Origin: Costus lasius
Taxonomy: Eukaryota; Streptophyta; Magnoliopsida; Zingiberales; Costaceae
DNA length: 64,000 bases
Assembly: GCA_027563935.2 (NCBI GenBank)
Contig: CM050446.2
Span: 30,693,501 to 30,757,500, forward strand
Direction of reading: 5' to 3'
Positions 58,061 to 64,000 of the stretch are shown one piece after another (the first letter of the stretch is position 1; each line of letters begins with the position of its first letter). Below the pieces are notes generated by a model, which had not been told where the DNA came from, did no database searches, and was given only the letters and a program-made list of their open reading frames with translations. The position numbers and the translations under genes were made by a program.

Positions 58061-59526
58061 TGATGATATGCAAATATATGATATATTTTGGCTTAATTTT
58101 ATTATTATCTTGGAGTAAATTGCATGTTTCGTCTCAATTATTTACTTAAATGCTTCATATTCTTCAGAGTCTTTACTTTTCCTTTGTTTTATTGAAATAT
58201 AGGTATTTGGCCTCAAAAATGGTGGAATTTCGAAGATGTGAAGATATGGGATGACTCTTCATGATGAAACGAAGCTATATGCCAAATTTCAGAACAAACG
58301 GAGCCCTCTACAGAATGCACGGCCATAGGTGTGTATCCATGCATGGCCGTGCGTGAGCTGACTATCCCAGGCTCCGACGAGACGTTCACAGGCATGGCCG
58401 TGCATCCATGCACGGCCATGAAGAGTAAGTTCTTGGAAAATAACTTCTCACTGAGCCATGCACGGGCGTGCCCATGCACCGATACACGGCCGTGTATCGT
58501 CCCGACAGGCGATCAGACCTGATTCTTCCTATTTTCGAGGGGGAATTTGGGGAAACTTGGTGGAGACTTTCCAAACTTAGCTATAGACGTTTTGGGACCA
58601 GAATCATTGGATTTCATCAAGCGGTTGAGAAGAACAAAGAAAAACGGTGACAACCTAGGGTTTGGGGGTGATTTTCGGGGCGACAACACTGTTCCGGCTC
58701 GATTTCTCCGCCGTTCCGACGATGATCTTCATGCTGGACCTTCTTCCATCAAAGATCTACCTCTCCCTCTGGTTTGAATCAATTTACATGAGAGATTTGA
58801 TGTGTTTCACGATGTATACAATAGCTTAACTCTATTTTCAGGGTTTTGGGTGTAGCCCATTGTAAGATGTTGAATATTATGACTTGATCTATATATTTAT
58901 CTTATTTATCTTTATTCTTATTCATGTCTAGGATATTTTATTTCATGATTATGTACTGGTCATGCATGTTCATGCTTTAGATGTTGTGGGAATGACTGAG
59001 AGGTGAACCACAGTCATCGGAATCCCTTAGACTAGACTGGTGGTTTCGGCAACAAGAGTTGTTGAAATCACTCGAGGAACCTTAATCCCTCATAGAACCC
59101 ATTGGGTCCACTTAACTCGGTAAGCCACGAGAGTATGAGACTTGGGTTAAGTCAGATACTGGACCGTGTCCCGAGAGGGAGCGTGTTTGTAATCTAGGAA
59201 GGATTACCTTAAAAACATAGGTAAAACTTAATTGAAAATATCAAATCTTAATATTCCTTCATTCTTCAGTGCGGCGAAACCCGATACCCTGATCTCTCTC
59301 ATAGATTTCAAACCCCGATTGTTGTGCTCTCTATTCTGCTTGCCTTTTTACTTGTTTTAGCTTAATCACTTGCACTAGGATTTTAGACATTTCTCTATTA
59401 ATTGTTAACCTAGCTATTGATTGACTGATTAGTTAGTACTTGACCCCTAGTCCTCATGGGATCGATACTTATTTTATTACGCGATAGACCGTGCACTTGC
59501 GGTAGCAGCCTGTCCAGGCCCTATCA
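58061..59526 (+). repeat. 5' LTR of element C
   Basis: TGATGATATGCAAATATATG to GCCCTATCA, 1466 bp, close to the length of LTR A. The start is set by the TGATG shared with LTRs A and B. The end carries GTGCACTTGCGGTAG. The palindrome cluster is at 58319-58499. Confidence 0.78.
58319..58499. repeat. Palindrome cluster in LTR C
   Basis: 58393-58420 has exact 13-base inverted arms (CATGGCCGTGCAT) around two bases. 58480-58499 is an exact 20-base palindrome, CGATACACGGCCGTGTATCG. Further GCACGG/CCGTGC dyads lie at 58318-58352 and 58456-58480. Confidence 0.9.
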
Positions 59527-59532
59527 AGTTTT

Positions 59533-59550
59533 TGGTGCCGTTGCCGGGGA
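59533..59550 (+). other. Primer-binding site of element C
   Basis: TGGTGCCGTTGCCGGGGA, one base different from the tRNA-Asp-type site of element A, six bases after the LTR. Confidence 0.88.
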
Positions 59551-59696
59551 CAAGGTTGCCAATATTAACACGATCAGGAAATTTGTAGACTAGGTTTAGT
59601 TAGATTTTATTTCCTTCTTACTTTGTTTATTTGCTGTCTATTTGCTTTTTATTTCTAGTTGTAAGTTTCTATTTGGTGCGGTACTACTGATCCTTT

Positions 59697-62234
59697 ATGT
59701 CAAGGTACTTGTTTATGCCTAGGAATACTGTGCGAACAGGAAAACTTGTACCTGGAGACTCGGAGATAGAGCGTACTTTCCATTTGGTCAGAAAAAATTT
59801 GAAAAGATTAAAGCTTGAAGGACAATTTTCTGACAGTCAGACAATGGAAGCCAACCGCTCTTTGAAGGACTTTACAGCACCCACCATCTCTGGTGTGCAC
59901 TCGAGCATATCGCGACTGGCTATCGAAGCTAACAACTTTGAGATAAAGCCGTCACTTGTACAAATGGTGCAACAGAACCAATTCAGTCAAGCAGCCACTG
60001 ACGATCCTAACCTTTATTTATCTATTTTTTTAGAATGCTGCGACACTTTAAAGATTAATGGTGCTCATCCTAATGCTATCAAATTAAGACTCTTCCCTTT
60101 CTCTCTCAGGGATCGAGCTAGGGTGTGGCTGCAGTCTTTACCGCAGGCCTCTATTACAACGTGGGAGCAATTGTCTCAAGCTTTTCTGTCAAAATACTTC
60201 CCACTGAGCAAAACAGCCTAGCTCAGAAATCAAATCACCAACTTTGTCCAACAAGAAGGAGAGTCCTTGTATAAAGCATGGAACCGGTTCAAAGAATTAT
60301 TGAGGATGTGTCCGCACCATGGTCTACAGAAATGGGTGATCATTCATACCTTCTACAGTGGATTGCTATATCAAACTAGGCTTTCTATAGATGCTGCTGC
60401 TGGTGGGGCACTAATGAATAAGAATTATGATGAAGCGATGGAGTTGATAGAGGACATGACCCTCAACCATTATCAGTGGTCAGGAGAGAGGAGTCAACCA
60501 GTTCGAAGTTCAGGGAAGTTTGACATGAATATGATTAATTCCCTAGTAGCAAAAGTAGATTCACTTTCTTCTAAACTTAATTATCTAAATATTTCTACTC
60601 CTAACTCTGTGACTTGTGATGTTTACGGAGTGACAGGACATTCCCCTGATGATTGCCACATCTTGAGCGCTCCCTCTGAATAAGTCAACGCAACTGGGAA
60701 TTTCAGGAACAAGAACGATCCTTACTCGAACACATGCAATCCAGGATGGAGAAATCATCCCAATTTCTCATACAGGTTAAATCAAAGGCAAGTTCCTCCT
60801 GCAAATTTTTCTAATCAGAATTTCTCTTCTAATTTTAGACCTCCTCCTGGAATACAACATCCATCTTCCAATCAAAGACAACAAGATCCTCCACAGAAAT
60901 CTAGGTTAGAGTCAATATTGGAAAATTTCATGGCTAACTAGTTGAAGCACAACGATTCTATAAGTGAGCAAATTCGCCAGTTGAACATGAAGGTGGACTC
61001 TGTCTCCACTTACTCGAAAATGATGGAAAGCCGGATCACAGAGCTGGACTAGTGAACCAGTTCATTGTCAAGACACACAGGAATGCTTCCAGCTCAACCT
61101 GAAGCAAATCCGAGAGATCAGTGCAACATTGTCATGACGAGTGGTGGTGAGCGATCCAAAGAATCTGAGGCTGAGCAGGTGGGGGACGAAAAAGGAAAAT
61201 CTGACAGCCAGGAAGAGGAGCCTCATCATGAGACTCCTGACACGCCCAACACTGAAACGGTAATGGTAGTTGCTGAAAACTATACAGATTCTATCAACAA
61301 ACAGCCACCTCTCAAAGTTGAAGACCCTGGTAGTTTCGATATACCGTGCATGATCGGCAACACCTTATTCGATAGAGAACTTCTGGATTTAGGTTCTGGA
61401 GTCAGCATCATGTCAGTCATCACCTATGAAAAGCTGAATCCGGGAACTCTCAAATCAACATCTCAAATACTACAGTTTGGAAACAGCTCTAAACTTCACC
61501 CGCTTGGGGTTGCTAAAAATGTACCACTACAAGTTAAAGGATTCTCTGTCCTAGTCGATTTTGTGATCCTAGATATGGAAGAGAACTCCACTTTTCCTCT
61601 TATTTTGGGCAGGCCATTCCTTGCCGTTGTCAAAGCCGTAATTGATGTCCCGCACAGAATGATGAAGTTTTGCATTTGTGGACATAATATATCATTCAGT
61701 CTTCCTATTATTAACAACAAATTCTATTTTTCAGGTTCCAGGGAGAGCAGAGCGGTAGTGATGGAGAGTATGGCTCACTCAGGGAGCAAGATGGAACTCT
61801 TCCCAGGAACTTTTCCTAAACACTTCGGAGCTAGATCCGAAAACTCAGTTGGTCTAAGAGGACACGAGATGGAGGACAAGATGGTGTACGCTGAAGATGC
61901 CACGAGGGTCGATCAGAAAAATAAGATATTGGGACCGTTTAAGGATGAAATCTTAATCGACTTTGGGATTGCTTATGTGTTTTACTACTCTATTCCTCCA
62001 TGTTCTGTCGAGACAGTTAAAGAGAAACTTTTATATCTCATGCTTATTTTAATAGGTATAGTCCATGGACGCCGACAAAAGCAGAGGCTCACGCCACATA
62101 CTTTGCCTCTGCCGCACCAGATCCACCTTGAGCATCATGATGGTCAAGCTAGTGACCCTAAAGAAGCGCTTGTTGGGAGGCAACCCAACCTCTTGTTTAC
62201 TGTTTTGATCTCTGATTTATTGTTTGTCATTTAG
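59697..62234 (+). pseudogene. gag-protease frame of element C with four stops
   Basis: One continuous frame. The gag part has PGDSEIERTF, FEIKPSLVQMVQQNQF, the capsid core with LRDRARVWLQ and WEQLSQAFLSKYFP, RFKELLRMCPHH, and a degraded knuckle CDVYGVTGHSPDDC. The protease has DLGSGVSIM (about 61387-61413, active-site D-L-G) and FPLILGRPFL. Behind it comes unrecognised sequence, then PKEALVGRQPN, the post-pol motif. Stops lie at 60219 (TAG), 60681 (TAA), 60939 (TAG) and 61050 (TAG), with no frameshift. The 389-codon protease part is open. Pol is missing. Confidence 0.88.
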
Positions 62235-62329
62235 ACTTTGTTATTTTTCAGTTTTTATTTCATATTCATACTCTCTAAGCTATACCATGCTGATGGAAAT
62301 TTTTTTAAATTTTTTCAGGAATCACCGAG

Positions 62330-62630
62330 TCATGCACGGTCGCACCCGTGCACGGCTCGGCAAACTCTTCTACACTCAGCGCCGAAGCATTCACGGGCAG
62401 GGGCGTGAAGGGGCGCACGGCCATGACGCGTAATGGGTTCCACATCCATCTTTTGCTGAGACATGCACGGGCACACCCGTGCACCCATTCACGACCGTGC
62501 ATCGTAAGTGAACTTAGATGCGTGTCGAGGCCGAGAGCTGCACGGGCTGGACCATGTATCGATACACGCCCGTGAACATCATTTTATAAAAATGGCTGCA
62601 TATACAGCCTCATACACACCCGTGTACGAA
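62330..62630 (+). promoter_or_regulatory. Palindrome cluster with TATA box ahead of ORF1
   Basis: Dyads of TGCACGGG and CCCGTGCA recur (62333-62362, 62463-62483, 62495-62503, about 62555-62576 with ATCGATACACG). TATAAAAA lies at 62585-62592, then a CT/CG-rich leader. The layout copies that of the LTR promoters and suggests an internal promoter for the downstream frame. Confidence 0.5.
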
Positions 62631-62840
62631 GCCCTAGCCGCCGCCACCTCCGGCGCTCGATCCACCACCAGCGACCTTCCATCGTCTTCTCCACCTATCG
62701 GCGACTCTTTCCCCTAAGTTTCTGCAGCCGATCCGTGCCTCTTGTCGCCGTTTGCCGGTGCCCTAACTTCAGTCGCCGCCTGCGACTCTGCCGCCGCCGA
62801 CTTCCTTCCCTCGCATCTGACCATGCCAGCTACCTTCTAG

Positions 62841-64000
62841 TCGCCTTCCTACACCTCTAGGATCTCTCGACGCAAGCAGGTTACCTCCAAGCACCGCGCG
62901 TCCACTTCTCAGGTCACCGCCGAGCCTCATCCGCCGCCAGCCTCACCGTCCACTCCCTATGGGATCATCTACAGAGATCCTGAGCAGCTTGCCAAACTCA
63001 CCGCCCTCTCACGCTGCCCAGTGGTGACCACACGATTCCTGGATCATGCGACGCTGAACACCTTGGGTTTTTACGAAGATGTACAATGGCTGTTTCAACG
63101 TATGGGTTGGGATCAGTTCTTTACCATCTGCTACCCCACCTACATTCATATTATACTGGAGTTCCTATCCTCCATGGAGTTTCACGCTAGCATCCACACC
63201 GATGAAGACGACGGGAGCCTATCCTTCCGGCTCAACAATAGCGAATTTGTGCTTACACTGACAGAGCTGAACTCGATCTATGGCTTCCCTACAGATGGAA
63301 TGCGACACATGCCACCCGAATTCAAAGCGAGTGACTTCTGGGCCGACCTGACTAGCTTCCGCCCTTTTGATACCAGGACAGCTAGAGCCACCTCTCTCGG
63401 CAACCCCATCCTGAAGTATGTGCACCGTGTTATGGCACACACTATATTTGGCCGAGGAGAGTTTGATGGCCTTGTTCGCGCATCTGAGCTCTTATTTCTT
63501 TGGGCGATGCTGCATGGGGTCTGCTTCAACACTGCCTTTCACTTTGCCAAGCAACTCCAGAAAGTGTCGAGGGCACCGAAGGGTGCCATTGCTCTCGGGG
63601 GACTTCTTACCCCATTGGCCTTTGCGGTAGGGATTCATCCCTTCCAGATGGAACAAGCCCAGGGCAACAACCGACTCGATCTTGATTCCTACATCTCGAT
63701 GCGGATGATCGTGAAGGAAGGAGAACACTATAGCTTGTTTTTCCCCAGGAGTGATGTACGGCTGCCGCTGTCAAATCCTGCACGCACTACAATTCGCGAG
63801 CCGCGGAACTGGAAAGTGGAGGCAGTTGAAGATAATGATGTGCCTCTTGTGACAGAGCCATCACCCCCCTCGCAGCGTCCCACCACACAGCTTGACCGCA
63901 TGGAGACCATGATCCGGTTTGTCTGCTATGCCCAGCAAGAGACTCACCTTACCGTCGATGAAGGACTAGATCGGATTCGCCAACTTGAGACAGAGGTCGA
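62841..64000 (+). CDS. Athila ORF1-type protein, partial (open at window end)
   Basis: Open for 386 codons after a TAG at 62838-62840 and continuing past 64000. Recognised blocks are YGIIYRDPEQLAKL, FYEDVQWLFQRMGWDQFF, YPTYIHIILEFLSSMEF, LSFRLNNSEFVLTLTELNSI-YGFP, NPILKYVHRVMAHTIFGRGE, GGLLTPLAFAVGI and LDSYISMRMI. These are typical of the Athila ORF-1 family, function unknown. A possible ATG at 62823 is separated from it by the TAG, so the start is uncertain: either the stop is a mutation or translation begins at a later Met (63099). The length without stops contrasts with the broken gag. Confidence 0.82.

Larger units (their letters stand above)
58061..64000 (+). mobile_element. Athila-like element C, runs off the window
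   Basis: 5' LTR (58061-59526), tRNA-Asp-type primer site, gag-protease frame, the post-pol motif and an ORF1-type gene, all plus strand. Reverse transcriptase, RNase H and integrase are deleted between about 61735 and 62150. The 3' LTR must lie beyond 64000. C is inserted in the internal sequence of element B. Confidence 0.88.

Noticed and set aside
63219..63910. Antisense open frames opposite element C ORF1
   Set aside because: Shadows of the plus-strand ORF1 frame, which has recognisable Athila ORF1 blocks.

Overview
The window is nuclear DNA of an angiosperm. The evidence is a host gene with GT-AG introns, plant LTR-retrotransposon families (Athila-like, chromovirus-like and Ty1/copia), hAT and PIF/Harbinger DNA transposons, and a decayed plastid insert carrying accD, rps15 and ndhH pieces. 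A plastome donor with accD argues against a grass. The host protein looks monocot-like to me, but that is only an impression.

The only gene I would call functional is CYP40, a cyclophilin-40 with TPR repeats, on the minus strand. Its eight coding exons run from the ATG at 49103 down to the stop at 27068. I placed every junction by eye; together they give an uninterrupted 377-codon frame plus stop. The gene covers 22 kb because intron 4 (13.1 kb) and intron 5 (5.7 kb) are filled with insertions. Intron 4 holds a gag-only LTR retrotransposon (40200-45762) and the plastid insert (36932-38455). Intron 5 holds a PIF/Harbinger transposase relic, a TRIM-like LTR with a primer-binding site, and a long TA/CATA microsatellite.

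Left arm (1-25052): a possible non-autonomous DNA transposon (481-2000). Then Athila-like element A (2219-16566) with two 1471-bp LTRs and a perfect GAAAT target-site duplication (TSD). A is interrupted by a 5-kb hAT element (5079-10118, perfect 8-bp TSD) and by an antisense solo LTR (10679-12913, perfect 5-bp TSD). Next come a minus-strand copia gag/integrase relic (17230-19370), a MITE with perfect arms, and a copia LTR (21116-25052) with an Athila-like LTR nested in it.

Right arm (50587-64000): a second MITE; a decayed chromovirus (52752-55780); then fragments in a nested series: an Athila-like LTR end, the minus-strand 3' LTR of element B (55990-57495), and element C (58061 to the window edge). 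C keeps gag-protease in one frame with four stops, has lost reverse transcriptase/RNase H/integrase, and ends in a long open Athila-ORF1-type frame that leaves the window.

Points most worth a second look: (1) a tRNA-like block with A box, B box and T-run terminator, lying antisense inside all three copies of one LTR family; (2) clusters of short perfect or near-perfect palindromes, different in sequence but alike in layout, in the Athila-type LTRs and once more ahead of ORF1 in element C with their own TATA box; (3) a 51-bp in-frame tandem duplication of the CYP40 exon 1 donor site, and a GC-AG intron 3; (4) a gag-RNase H fusion whose junction carries a 15-bp repeat.
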